DNA of 64,000 nucleotides, from the NCBI GenBank assembly GCA_902578265.1, contig CACHCA010000004.1:62001-126000 (forward strand), read 5' to 3'. Made by a program: the position numbers and the translations under genes. The stretch is from an uncultured Pelagibacteraceae bacterium. GTDB lineage: Bacteria > Pseudomonadota > Alphaproteobacteria > Pelagibacterales > Pelagibacteraceae. Under the pieces are notes generated by a model. The model saw only the letters and a list, made by a program, of their open reading frames with translations, searched no databases and was not told where the DNA came from. Positions 7,816 through 16,272 of the stretch are shown here, one piece after another (position 1 is the stretch's first letter; each line of letters begins with the position of its first letter).

Positions 7816-9216
7816 TTACCTGGTTGCTGATGCAACTGCTTTTTCGTCAGATTTAGCAGTTTCCATCATTTCATAGTCTAGTCCAGCTATTTCAGCTTCA
7901 CGCGGAATTCTTAATTTACCCATTCCGTGTAATACTTTTGCGATGATATAGCCTGGTATTAATCCTAGAACAAAGAACATAATTATTGCTCCTAAGAACA
8001 TACCCAAAGGATTTATTGATGCATAAGTAGTTCCGTCCCACATAGCTCCAACACTGTAACCAGATGATGGATAACCATTTAAAACAAAACCACAAATTAC
8101 AAGACCTATAAATCCTGCATAACCGTGTACTGCTACAGCACCAACTGCATCATCAATCTTGAACTTACGTTCAACCCAATAATGTAATTTGTACGATAGC
8201 ACAACTCCGATCATACCTATGATCATTGATTGAATCGGATGATATAAATCATTTCCGGCTGAAGCACATATAATACCCGCTAGTCCACTTGAGTAAGTCC
8301 AGAATGGATCACCTTTTGCAATCCAGTATCCAGCTAATAATCCTCCTGATAATGACATCAAGAAGTTAAAAGTAATACCGCTAAGTGTTGTAGGCGTTAC
8401 ATAAATGTTTGTAGCCGTCCAATAAGATATACCTTCCATGCCGTACTCTGGGCCAAGATCAAATATTGGAATGTTACATGCCGCATAGAATCCCCAAAAA
8501 CCAGTATAAATTAGAAATAATCCAATTGTTACCAGCCAAGGATTTCTTGGTCCAATATTTCGTGGTTCACCACTTGATGAAAATTTTCCAATTCTTGGAC
8601 CTAAAACCATTAGTACACCTAAAGCAAATCCACCCGCAATCGCGTGAATTACTCCTGATGCATAAGCATCATGGTATCCTAAAATTTTTAGCATCCAACC
8701 ATCAAAGTGCCATCCCCATGCAGCATCAATTGTCCAGAAAACCGAGCCGATTGCTATTGCTAAAATTCCAAAAGCAAAAGTAGTTATTCTTTCAATTATT
8801 GCTCCAGAAACGATAGATGCAGCAGTCCAAGAAAATAATAAAAAAGCAGCCCAGAAAACACCATTAATGTGATCTCCAAGGTTAACTGCCATTATACTAC
8901 TTGTTGCCACCTGAAATTTTGCACTAAACAAACTATCATCGGTGATTAAAGCTGTACTTTCGTTCATTATTGAAGGTGCTATCCCAGGTCCTGTTGGGAA
9001 AGCCCAGTAAATCCACCAACCAAATAAAAACCAAGTTACTGTTACGAGAGGTATCAGCATCGTGTTTTTCATAAGAGTATGTTGATGGTGTTTGTATCGA
9101 GAAGCTCCAACTTCATACATACAGAAACCGACGTGAATTAAAAACATCAGCACCACTGTTATCCAGTAGTAAAATTCCGTAAATATAGTAGTAAGAGCGC
9201 CTAACTGATCAGTCAT
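7816..9216 (-). CDS. amt: Ammonium transporter (Amt family)
   Basis: A 466-aa polytopic inner-membrane protein with about eleven hydrophobic segments. Family marks include NTMLIPLVTVTWFLFGW, DAAWGWHFDGWM, SGVIHAIAGGFALG (with a pore His) and DDAVGAVAVHGYAGFIG (second pore His). It conducts ammonium, and relatives may carry methylammonium. The start is supported by a GGAGAGAG ribosome site. A 124-bp gap upstream with an inverted repeat may give it its own promoter. Its position between mgsABC and a type III glutamine synthetase fits uptake or recapture of ammonium or methylamine released by TMAO breakdown. Confidence 0.93.
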   Translation of the reverse strand: MTDQLGALTTIFTEFYYWITVVLMFLIHVGFCMYEVGASRYKHHQHTLMKNTMLIPLVTVTWFLFGWWIYWAFPTGPGIAPSIMNESTALITDDSLFSAKFQVATSSIMAVNLGDHINGVFWAAFLLFSWTAASIVSGAIIERITTFAFGILAIAIGSVFWTIDAAWGWHFDGWMLKILGYHDAYASGVIHAIAGGFALGVLMVLGPRIGKFSSSGEPRNIGPRNPWLVTIGLFLIYTGFWGFYAACNIPIFDLGPEYGMEGISYWTATNIYVTPTTLSGITFNFLMSLSGGLLAGYWIAKGDPFWTYSSGLAGIICASAGNDLYHPIQSMIIGMIGVVLSYKLHYWVERKFKIDDAVGAVAVHGYAGFIGLVICGFVLNGYPSSGYSVGAMWDGTTYASINPLGMFLGAIIMFFVLGLIPGYIIAKVLHGMGKLRIPREAEIAGLDYEMMETAKSDEKAVASATR

Positions 9217-9285
9217 ATTCTCTCTCCATATTAGTTTTTTAAACCCTATAAAATTTCGAAAGTTGTTACAAACGAAACAATCTAA

Positions 9286-9313
9286 TAAAACCTAATATTG
9301 ACAATAGGTTTTA
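9286..9313. repeat. 9-bp inverted repeat upstream of amt
   Basis: TAAAACCTA at 9286-9294 is matched by TAGGTTTTA at 9305-9313 with a 10-base loop. It lies in the gap between the Lys-rich unknown gene and amt. It could end the upstream transcript, although there is no T-run, or be an operator for amt. No function is assigned. Confidence 0.45.
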
Positions 9314-9340
9314 AAAAATAATCAACTTTAGATTGTGTAA

Positions 9341-9739
9341 TTAAAATTTAAGATAAGCTTTTTTTAAATCAACAAGAGGATGTTTTGGCGACATTTGAAA
9401 TTTAACTAAAAGTTCTCTTGCTATCATATCTCTGTCTTGTTGATTGTCTGGCAACTTAATTGATGATGGAATTGTAACCCATCCATTGGCATTTCTGCAA
9501 AATACAGCAGGTCTTCCTTCTTCATAACCCATATGGACATCTTCTAACCAATTAAGATCATCCCAACCCATCGCTTCTACATACTTTTTCAGAAATGGTG
9601 TCATTTTTTTATAATCTGGAAGAAGATTAACGTCATATCTATAACCAATTGACTGACCAATCATTTTTTCTCTTGCAGTTTCTTTTTTCTTACCTAACTG
9701 CATAGAAACTGCTTTAGATTTTTTTTTCTTTTTAGCCAT
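9341..9739 (-). CDS. Uncharacterised Lys-rich protein downstream of mgsC
   Basis: A 132-aa soluble protein beginning MAKKKKKSK and then another basic stretch to about residue 25. The rest is a compact domain with conserved-looking aromatic motifs (GWDDLNWLEDVHMGYEEGR, AVFCRNANGWVTIPSS) and no membrane segment or signal. It starts 7 bp after the mgsC stop, so it belongs to the mgsABC operon. mgsC begins with a nearly identical poly-Lys tail. I do not recognise the family; a subunit or assembly role for N-methylglutamate synthase is a context-based guess. Confidence 0.7.
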   Translation of the reverse strand: MAKKKKKSKAVSMQLGKKKETAREKMIGQSIGYRYDVNLLPDYKKMTPFLKKYVEAMGWDDLNWLEDVHMGYEEGRPAVFCRNANGWVTIPSSIKLPDNQQDRDMIARELLVKFQMSPKHPLVDLKKAYLKF

Positions 9740-9746
9740 AATACCT

Positions 9747-11165
9747 TTAAATTTTATGGAAGTTATCTACTCCAACAGTATAATTAGTTCCTGCTAGTGG
9801 AACTTTTGCTAAAGCTGATGCTTCGGAAGTAAGTGCCGCTAAATCCTCAGGTTCTAGAGAATGTATATTTGTTTTTCCACAAGCTCTAGCTAATAACTGA
9901 GCTTCAAGTGTCATTGAGTGTAAATAATTATAAACTCTCAATGCAGCATCATCAGGATTTAATCTTGCTCTTAGTTTTGGATCTTGAGTAGCAACTCCTA
10001 CAGGGCATCTTCCAGTATGACAGTGATAACACTCACCAGCTTTTACTCCCATTTCTTTTTCAAAATTTGCCTCTGGAATATCTTTGTTACAGTTAAGCGC
10101 AATCATAGAACCTGTACCAATAGCTATTGCATCTGCACCTAAAGCTAGTGCTTTTGCCATGTCAGCACCATCTCTGACGCCACCAGCATAAATTAAAGTA
10201 ACTTTTCCAGTTTTTCCAACATCGTCCAAAGCTCTTCTTGCTTCTCTAATAGCTGCGATACCAGGAATACCAGTGTTTGCAGCAGCGATGTGTGGACCTG
10301 CTCCTGTAGATCCTTCCATTCCATCTAAATAAATAGAGTCAGGATCACATTTTGCAGCCATACGAACATCATCATAAACTTTTGATGCTCCTAATTTTAA
10401 TTGAATTGGAACTTTATTTTTTGTTAGCTGTCTAAGTTCTTCTACTTTTAATGCTAGATCGTCTGGACCTAACCAGTCAGGATGTCTAGCAGGAGATCTT
10501 TGGTCAATACCTGATGGTAGTGATCTCATTTCAGCAACTTGGTCGGTTACTTTTTGACCCATTAAGTGACCACCCATACCAACTTTTTGTCCTTGTCCAA
10601 TAAAAACTTCTATTCCATCAGCTAGTTGAGCATGATGTGGGTTAAATCCATATCTTGATTGAATACATTGATAAAACCATTTTTCAGAGTATCTTCTTTC
10701 ATCAGGTATCATTCCACCTTCACCTGAACATGTCGCGCTACCTGCCATTGTAGCACCTCTTGCTAATGCAGTTTTTGCTTCATAAGATAAAGCACCAAAA
10801 CTCATACCAGTAATATAAACTGGAATATCTAATTCAATTGGATTTTCACATCTTGGTCCAATAACAGTTTTAGTTTCACATTTTTCTCTGTAACCTTCGA
10901 TTACAAACCTTGTAAGTGTTCCTGGTAAGAAAACTAAATCATCAAATGTTGGAATCTTTTTCATTAATGCCATTCCACGCATTCTGTATCTTCCTAACTG
11001 AGATTTAATATGAATATCATCAATTACTTCTGGTGTGAAAATAGCATTGTGACCTAATAAACTTTTATTTCTGCCACCGTTAGAACTTAAATGAACGTCA
11101 GCTTTTCCGCCTACGTTACCATTAGTCTTTAATTTACCATTTTTTTTCTTTTTTTTCTTAGCCAT
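9747..11165 (-). CDS. mgsC: N-methylglutamate synthase subunit C (FMN/FeS glutamate-synthase-like)
   Basis: A 472-aa protein homologous to the FMN-binding central domain of glutamate synthase (GltS/GlxD family). Marks are ITGMSFGALSYEAKTALARG, the substrate segment SIYLDGMEGSTGAG, IYAGGVRDGADMAKALALG, and the iron-sulfur cysteines C-x2-C-x4-C in CYHCHTGRCPVG (about residues 371-382). With MgsA and MgsB it would convert gamma-glutamylmethylamide or methylamine plus 2-oxoglutarate to N-methylglutamate. The N-terminal 40 residues are an unusual Lys/Gly/Asn-rich extension. Its ATG overlaps the mgsB stop by one base. Confidence 0.85.
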   Translation of the reverse strand: MAKKKKKKNGKLKTNGNVGGKADVHLSSNGGRNKSLLGHNAIFTPEVIDDIHIKSQLGRYRMRGMALMKKIPTFDDLVFLPGTLTRFVIEGYREKCETKTVIGPRCENPIELDIPVYITGMSFGALSYEAKTALARGATMAGSATCSGEGGMIPDERRYSEKWFYQCIQSRYGFNPHHAQLADGIEVFIGQGQKVGMGGHLMGQKVTDQVAEMRSLPSGIDQRSPARHPDWLGPDDLALKVEELRQLTKNKVPIQLKLGASKVYDDVRMAAKCDPDSIYLDGMEGSTGAGPHIAAANTGIPGIAAIREARRALDDVGKTGKVTLIYAGGVRDGADMAKALALGADAIAIGTGSMIALNCNKDIPEANFEKEMGVKAGECYHCHTGRCPVGVATQDPKLRARLNPDDAALRVYNYLHSMTLEAQLLARACGKTNIHSLEPEDLAALTSEASALAKVPLAGTNYTVGVDNFHKI

Positions 11166-12019
11166 TAAATTGCTCCTTTTTTCTCAGTAGGTTCTAGGTT
11201 ATCGTAATTCCAAAGTTTTTTACCCGCTACAATTTTTTTCATTTTACTTACATCAAAGTTTTCGCCGATTTCAGCTACCTTTAATTTTCTCTTTAACCAA
11301 TCTTGATCACTTTTAGTCAATTCGGCATCTACAGCATCACTACCATAAGAGCCAATTTCTCCACCTACGAAAATTGTCCCATCATACATCGAGTCGCCCA
11401 AATTTATACCGACATCACCTAAAATGATGATTCTTCCTCTTTGCATCATAAATCCAGTAAATGCACCCGCATCACCACCAATAATTATTGTGCCACCTTT
11501 CATATCAATACCTGTTCTTGCACCAACACTACCTTTACAGATTAAATCGCCACCTCTGATAGCAGCTCCAAAACAAGATCCAGCATTTTTCTCAATTACA
11601 ACTTTACCTGCCATCAAATTTTCTGCACAAGACCATCCAACTCTCCCATTGATTCGAACTATTGGACCATCACATGAACCCATTCCAAAATACCCTAAAC
11701 TTCCCTCAAAAATTAAATTTAATTTATTTAAAATACCAACACCTAAACTATGTTTTCCTTGAGGGTTTTTAATTACAATTGTTCCATAACCTTGTCCCAT
11801 TAAATTATCTATTTCTTTATTTGCTTCTGCAGCGGTCATATCTTTAACATCAAGGTCAGTTCTTTTATTAAAATCAACATCATGGGTTCCAAAATAATAG
11901 AAATTTTCTGCTTCATCAGGATTGAAAAATTTTTGTTGTGTTCGTCCTGTTAAAACTTCAGTGTGCATACCCATAGCTTGAGCTTTAGTTTTTTTGGAAA
12001 CACTTTTTATATTTGCCAT
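11165..12019 (-). CDS. mgsB: N-methylglutamate synthase subunit B (GXGXG domain)
   Basis: A 284-aa protein made mostly of the GXGXG right-handed beta-helix found at the C-terminus of large glutamate synthases (here stand-alone, GlxC type). Repeats with Gly-rich turns are clear: GSLGYFGMGSCDGPI, GRVGWSCAENLM, GDLICKGSVGARTG, GGDAGAFTGFMMQRG, GEIGSYGSDA. It is the structural partner between the amidotransferase and FMN subunits. It overlaps mgsA by 13 bp and mgsC by 1 bp, showing tight translational coupling of the three subunits. Confidence 0.85.
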   Translation of the reverse strand: MANIKSVSKKTKAQAMGMHTEVLTGRTQQKFFNPDEAENFYYFGTHDVDFNKRTDLDVKDMTAAEANKEIDNLMGQGYGTIVIKNPQGKHSLGVGILNKLNLIFEGSLGYFGMGSCDGPIVRINGRVGWSCAENLMAGKVVIEKNAGSCFGAAIRGGDLICKGSVGARTGIDMKGGTIIIGGDAGAFTGFMMQRGRIIILGDVGINLGDSMYDGTIFVGGEIGSYGSDAVDAELTKSDQDWLKRKLKVAEIGENFDVSKMKKIVAGKKLWNYDNLEPTEKKGAI

Positions 12020-12951
12020 ACTTTAACCTCCCCATCGAATGGGTCATAAGTATCAATTTCTTGTGGTAAAATTGATCGAATTGCTATTTCCTCTGAACCC
12101 ATTGCTACTAAATCATCAGACTCATATAAAACTAAAGGTTTAGCAGCCATAGTGTCTTTCGCCATACCTAAAGAGTCTTTTGTAGCTACAAAATAAGTAA
12201 AGACACCATCTAATCCAGTTAGAGACTCTTTCATGCCTTCTTCTAAAGATGCTCCATCTCTCATTTTTTCCGCTAAATAAACAGCAATAAGTTCTGAGTC
12301 ACACTCTGACATAAATCTCATTCCTTTATTTTCTAGAGCTCTTCTATTATTCCAATAATTTGTAAGCTGACCATTATGAACAACTGATACATCGCTAAAA
12401 GGATAACCCCAAAACGGGTGAGCAGATTTGATATCTACACCGGACTCAGTTGCCATTCTTGCATGTCCAATTGCGTGAGTGCCAATAAGTTTATCTAAAT
12501 TATATCTATCACAAACCATCTTAGCATTTCCAAGATCTTTAATTACTTCTAACGATTTACCCATCGAAAGTATTTCTACTCCAGGAATACTCTCAATCTT
12601 TTGTGAAAATTCTAATAAATCTTTTTTATAATATTCTATTTCATATCTTAATGAGTAGGGGAGTACTCTTTCTTCTTTGATAATTTTTGCACCCATTTCA
12701 TTTAGATAACTATCAACAATTTTTTTTCTCTCATCGTAAACAGATACATCTTCAGCAACTGATGTACTACCTTCACCAACGTTTTCTCCAACTTTAAAAC
12801 GCATGATAAAATTTTTTCCATCAGTATCTCCGTATAAAGCATAACCTGTAGAGTCCTCTCCTCTATGTTTCAGAGCTTGCAACATACCTTGAAGCTCATG
12901 GCCAACTTTTGAAGATTTCCCTCTATGAATTAATCCGGCAATTCCGCACAT
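12007..12951 (-). CDS. mgsA: N-methylglutamate synthase subunit A (class II glutamine amidotransferase)
   Basis: A 314-aa N-terminal-nucleophile amidotransferase of the GlxB type. It begins MCGIAGLIHRG, so Cys2 becomes the catalytic nucleophile after Met removal. Further class II marks are THAIGHARMATESG, SVVHNGQLTNYW and SECDSELIAVYLAE. The domain is the stand-alone equivalent of the glutaminase part of glutamate synthase. In this operon it would act on the gamma-glutamyl amide bond and pass the amine to MgsB/MgsC. It follows the glutamine-synthetase-like gene by 24 bp. Confidence 0.87.
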   Translation of the reverse strand: MCGIAGLIHRGKSSKVGHELQGMLQALKHRGEDSTGYALYGDTDGKNFIMRFKVGENVGEGSTSVAEDVSVYDERKKIVDSYLNEMGAKIIKEERVLPYSLRYEIEYYKKDLLEFSQKIESIPGVEILSMGKSLEVIKDLGNAKMVCDRYNLDKLIGTHAIGHARMATESGVDIKSAHPFWGYPFSDVSVVHNGQLTNYWNNRRALENKGMRFMSECDSELIAVYLAEKMRDGASLEEGMKESLTGLDGVFTYFVATKDSLGMAKDTMAAKPLVLYESDDLVAMGSEEIAIRSILPQEIDTYDPFDGEVKVWQI

Positions 12952-12975
12952 ATACTTTTCCTCTTTCCGTATTTT

Positions 12976-14445
12976 TTATGGTAAGCAATCTAGATAAGTA
13001 TCCAGATCCCATTGAGTTGTTGCTCCTAAAAATCTTTCCCATTCATCATTTTTATACCAATGAAAAACTTTATACATTTCATCAGGCATAGCTGATTTAA
13101 TTACCTCATCTTCTGATAACCTTTCCAAAGCTTCTCCTAAACTTAAAGGAAGTTTTTTTACATCCTTACCAGCTTTTTGAGCTTCATAAATATTTCTAGA
13201 TTCAGGATCAGCTGGTTTCATTTTATTACTTATTCCATGATCACAAGCTTTTAATAATGCAGCACCCAACAAGTAAGGATTATGCATTGAGTCAACAGAT
13301 CTATATTCAAATCTTCCTGGCGCAGATACTCTTAATCCACAAGTTCTATTTTGGTAACCCCAGTCAGCATAAACAGGTGCCCAAAAACCTTGATCCCATA
13401 ATCTTCTATAAGAATTTACTGTTGAAGATCCTAAGGCCGTTAAAGCAGGTAGGTGTTCCATAATACCTGCTATTGATTGTAAACCAATTTTACCTGGTAA
13501 TTGCATATCTTTCGTATCAGGCATAAATGTATTAGTTCCACCTTCAACATAACCAAAAACTTCTTCAACTCCTGGTAAAGATTTGTGTCCAAGTTTATTT
13601 GTTTTAATTTTTCCACCTTTCCATAAAGACATGTTCGTATGACAACCACTTGCAGAAACTCCCATAAATGGTTTGGTCATAAAACATGCAATTAGATTAT
13701 GTTCTCTAGCAACCTGAGCACATATTTGTCTATAAGTTGATAGTCTGTCTGCATTTCGAAGAACATTGTCATAGGTCCAGTTTAATTCTAATTGTCCTGG
13801 TGCATCTTCATGATCTCCTTGAATCATATCTAGACCCATAGCTTTTGCGTATTCAATTACTTTCATGAATACTGGTCTCAATGACTCAAACTGATCAATG
13901 TGGTAACAGAATGGTTTTGAAAACCCTTTTCCTGTAGGAGTACCGTCATCATTTTTTGTCAGCCACATCATTTCAGGTTCAGTTCCAACTCTTAATTCTA
14001 AACCATGCTTTTTCTGGAATTCATCCATAAAAATTCTTAAATTTCCTCTACAGTCAGAAGTTAAATGACCACCAGGATTATTTCTCTCTTCTCTGTTTCT
14101 GAAACATGTTACAAAAACTCTTCCTACTCTTTTGTCCCATGGTAATTGACAGAAAGTTTCTGGATCAGGGATACCAACTAATTCCATTGCTTCAGGTCCA
14201 TAACCTATATAATTATTATGACGATCTAAAAATAAGTTTGCTGTAGCTCCGTATACTAATTGAAAACCTTTTTCTGCTGTTCTTTCCCAATGATCTGCAG
14301 GTATTCCTTTACCTACAACTCTTCCTGTTACAGAAATAAATTGATAATAAATATAAGTAATTCCTAATTCGTTAATTTTTTCCCTAACTTTTTTAACTTG
14401 TTTGTCTCTGCCAGGTCGGTTTACGTGCTTTTCTAGATCCGTCAT
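12976..14445 (-). CDS. Glutamine-synthetase-like ligase in the mgs operon
   Basis: A 489-aa glutamine-synthetase family enzyme. Core marks are GDHEDAPGQLELNWTY, SASGCHTNMSLW, NSYRRLWDQGFWAP and RVSAPGRFEYRSVDSMHNPYL. It starts at the ATG with a GAGGGG ribosome site (14445); a TTG four codons earlier is less likely. Because it is the gene directly before mgsABC it is a synteny-based candidate for gamma-glutamylmethylamide synthetase, but the 441-aa paralog at 6019 resembles known GlnT/GmaS proteins more in its N-terminus. Which one takes methylamine is open. Confidence 0.82.
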   Translation of the reverse strand: MTDLEKHVNRPGRDKQVKKVREKINELGITYIYYQFISVTGRVVGKGIPADHWERTAEKGFQLVYGATANLFLDRHNNYIGYGPEAMELVGIPDPETFCQLPWDKRVGRVFVTCFRNREERNNPGGHLTSDCRGNLRIFMDEFQKKHGLELRVGTEPEMMWLTKNDDGTPTGKGFSKPFCYHIDQFESLRPVFMKVIEYAKAMGLDMIQGDHEDAPGQLELNWTYDNVLRNADRLSTYRQICAQVAREHNLIACFMTKPFMGVSASGCHTNMSLWKGGKIKTNKLGHKSLPGVEEVFGYVEGGTNTFMPDTKDMQLPGKIGLQSIAGIMEHLPALTALGSSTVNSYRRLWDQGFWAPVYADWGYQNRTCGLRVSAPGRFEYRSVDSMHNPYLLGAALLKACDHGISNKMKPADPESRNIYEAQKAGKDVKKLPLSLGEALERLSEDEVIKSAMPDEMYKVFHWYKNDEWERFLGATTQWDLDTYLDCLP

Positions 14446-14515
14446 TTTTCCCCTCAATGAATTATAATTTTATTCAAGCGTAACTGAAAAATTTATTAGT
14501 GTCTAGGCTAAGAGT

Positions 14516-15841
14516 TTAACTCCAAGGAAACGGACTGTTCGAAGTAGGGTGAAGTTCACCCTTCTCGTAACGGTTGAATCTAAACGGTTTTAATAAATCA
14601 CTTTCAGCACCAAGAATTTCTTTGGCCACAAGTTCACCAACACCAATCATTTTATATCCGTGGTTAGCATCAGCAATCATGTATACGTTTTCAAAAAATC
14701 TATCAAAGATTGGAAATGAGTCTGGTGTCATGCATCCAAGACCACCTGATGGACCTTTTCTATATAACTCAGATTTTCCCTCAAATCTTTTTTGGCAATG
14801 AGCTAAAGCAGAGCACCACATGTCACTAAATGCATCAGTAGTTTGATACTCTGGAGACTCAATTCCATAAGGATCAACATTTACCTGATCAAAATGTTTT
14901 TTAACAATGTAAGGAGATGTTCCACCTTGAACTCCTAAACCCTCAATATCAGGTTTATAATAAATTCCCCAAATTTTATCTGTAATTAATTTTTTTGTTT
15001 TGTCAGAATATAGTGGTGCAGTTGAGTCTACGTGAACCACAGGTGGCTGTTTTCCATCATTTGTTTTTAAGTAATCTGGTTCAACACCAATAACCCCTTC
15101 TTGGAGCATCCAGTAAGTCCACATGTCAGTTACATGCATTTTACCATCTTTACCTTTGATATTTGCTGTTTTAGGAAGTTCAAGCATATTCCAAAAATCT
15201 CTAGCCCACGGTCCTGCTCCAATTACTACTTGCTCACAATCAATTGATCCTTTATCTGTTTCAACTCCTGTAACCGCCTTACTGTTACTTCCTCTTTTAA
15301 ATCCTGTTACTTTTACACCTTTCATCACTTGAACACCATTAGAAGTAGATTTATTTTCTAAAGCTTTAATAGAGTCTTTATTAAATGCGTATCCACCCTT
15401 TTTTTCATGAAGAATTGAAGTTATGCCTTTAGCTTGCCAGTCATCAAATATTCCCTTCATATATTTCATGCAATCCTTTTCACCTTCTATAAAATCTGAC
15501 TCATACCCAATTGCTTTTTGTTGCTCATAAATACTTGCTACGTCTTCATGCATAACCTCAGGTGATATTTGTAAATAACCAACTGGATTATATTTAAATG
15601 CTTTTGGATCACTTTCCCAAACAGAGACTGAGTGGGCCATCAATTCTCTCATTGCTGGTTGAAAATAATTATTTCTAACTACTCCACATGCAATTCCACT
15701 TGCTCCAGCAGCAGTGTCTTTTTTTTCAAGCACTACAATGTCACCAGGATTTTTGTAAGTTTCAGATAATTTCCAAGCAGTGCTTAAACCGTGGATACCC
15801 CCACCGATTATTACTACTTTTGCTTTTGTCGGTAATGACAT
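14516..15841 (-). CDS. FAD-dependent oxidoreductase, SoxB/DAO family (stand-alone)
   Basis: A 441-aa DAO-family amine oxidoreductase. The dinucleotide fold VVIIGGGIHGLSTAWKL is at the N-terminus, followed by AAGASGIACGVVRNNYFQPA, and a C-terminal ADANHGYKMIGVGELVAKE FAD segment. It resembles the beta subunit of heterotetrameric sarcosine oxidase, but no delta, alpha or gamma genes follow; a complete set is at 28590. Placement between tdm and mgsABC suggests a secondary-amine substrate such as sarcosine or N-methylglutamate. The ATG at 15841 is preferred over a TTG two codons earlier. Confidence 0.82.
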   Translation of the reverse strand: MSLPTKAKVVIIGGGIHGLSTAWKLSETYKNPGDIVVLEKKDTAAGASGIACGVVRNNYFQPAMRELMAHSVSVWESDPKAFKYNPVGYLQISPEVMHEDVASIYEQQKAIGYESDFIEGEKDCMKYMKGIFDDWQAKGITSILHEKKGGYAFNKDSIKALENKSTSNGVQVMKGVKVTGFKRGSNSKAVTGVETDKGSIDCEQVVIGAGPWARDFWNMLELPKTANIKGKDGKMHVTDMWTYWMLQEGVIGVEPDYLKTNDGKQPPVVHVDSTAPLYSDKTKKLITDKIWGIYYKPDIEGLGVQGGTSPYIVKKHFDQVNVDPYGIESPEYQTTDAFSDMWCSALAHCQKRFEGKSELYRKGPSGGLGCMTPDSFPIFDRFFENVYMIADANHGYKMIGVGELVAKEILGAESDLLKPFRFNRYEKGELHPTSNSPFPWS

Positions 15842-15921
15842 ATGCAAACTCTATTTTTCGTGCGACTTAAATATATAGTTTTTTATATATATAAAAAATA
15901 TAAGTAAAACTTGTATAAATA

Positions 15922-16272
15922 TTAAAAACTCAGATGTTTTAGTGTTTCTATATAATTATTGAACTCGTTAATAAAACTCTCACTTGGTTTAATGTGCTTT
16001 TTTCTTTGATCGTTTGAGGTCTTTTCTAAAAAGAAAAAACCTTTTTCACAAGCCTCATTTATCATCAAAGCTGACTTTGGACGTGAAGTTTTAAATAGTT
16101 TTGTCTTAAGTTCCTCAACAGTAAGATTTTCTTTATATTTATATGCATGCATTACTAAAAGCATCATGTGATAATGTGAAGGCGATTTTCTAAAAAAGTA
16201 ATTACTAGAGGTATGAGAAAGTTTCATCTGATCTTCCCAAAATTCTAGTAAATCCTTCGCTGATTTTGGCAT
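15922..16272 (-). CDS. Small MarR-like winged-helix protein coupled to tdm
   Basis: A 116-aa soluble protein. The middle (LTVEELKTKLFKTSRPKSAL) has a helix-turn-helix look and the following FFFLEKTSNDQRKKHIKPSES resembles the wing of MarR-type regulators, where a basic DxR strand contacts DNA. The flanking helices could dimerise. The start codon shares a base with the tdm stop (TAATG), so it is translated with tdm. If it is a repressor, it may sense TMAO, dimethylamine or formaldehyde; that is conjecture. Family assignment is moderate. Confidence 0.6.
   Translation of the reverse strand: MPKSAKDLLEFWEDQMKLSHTSSNYFFRKSPSHYHMMLLVMHAYKYKENLTVEELKTKLFKTSRPKSALMINEACEKGFFFLEKTSNDQRKKHIKPSESFINEFNNYIETLKHLSF

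Noticed and set aside
8466-8783. 105-codon open frame antisense to amt
   Set aside because: It lies fully within the well-supported amt gene, has no ribosome site or homology, and its composition mirrors the opposite strand.
11424-11762. 112-codon open frame antisense to mgsB
   Set aside because: The Pro/Ile-rich product is the mirror of the Gly-rich GXGXG repeats and has no independent support.
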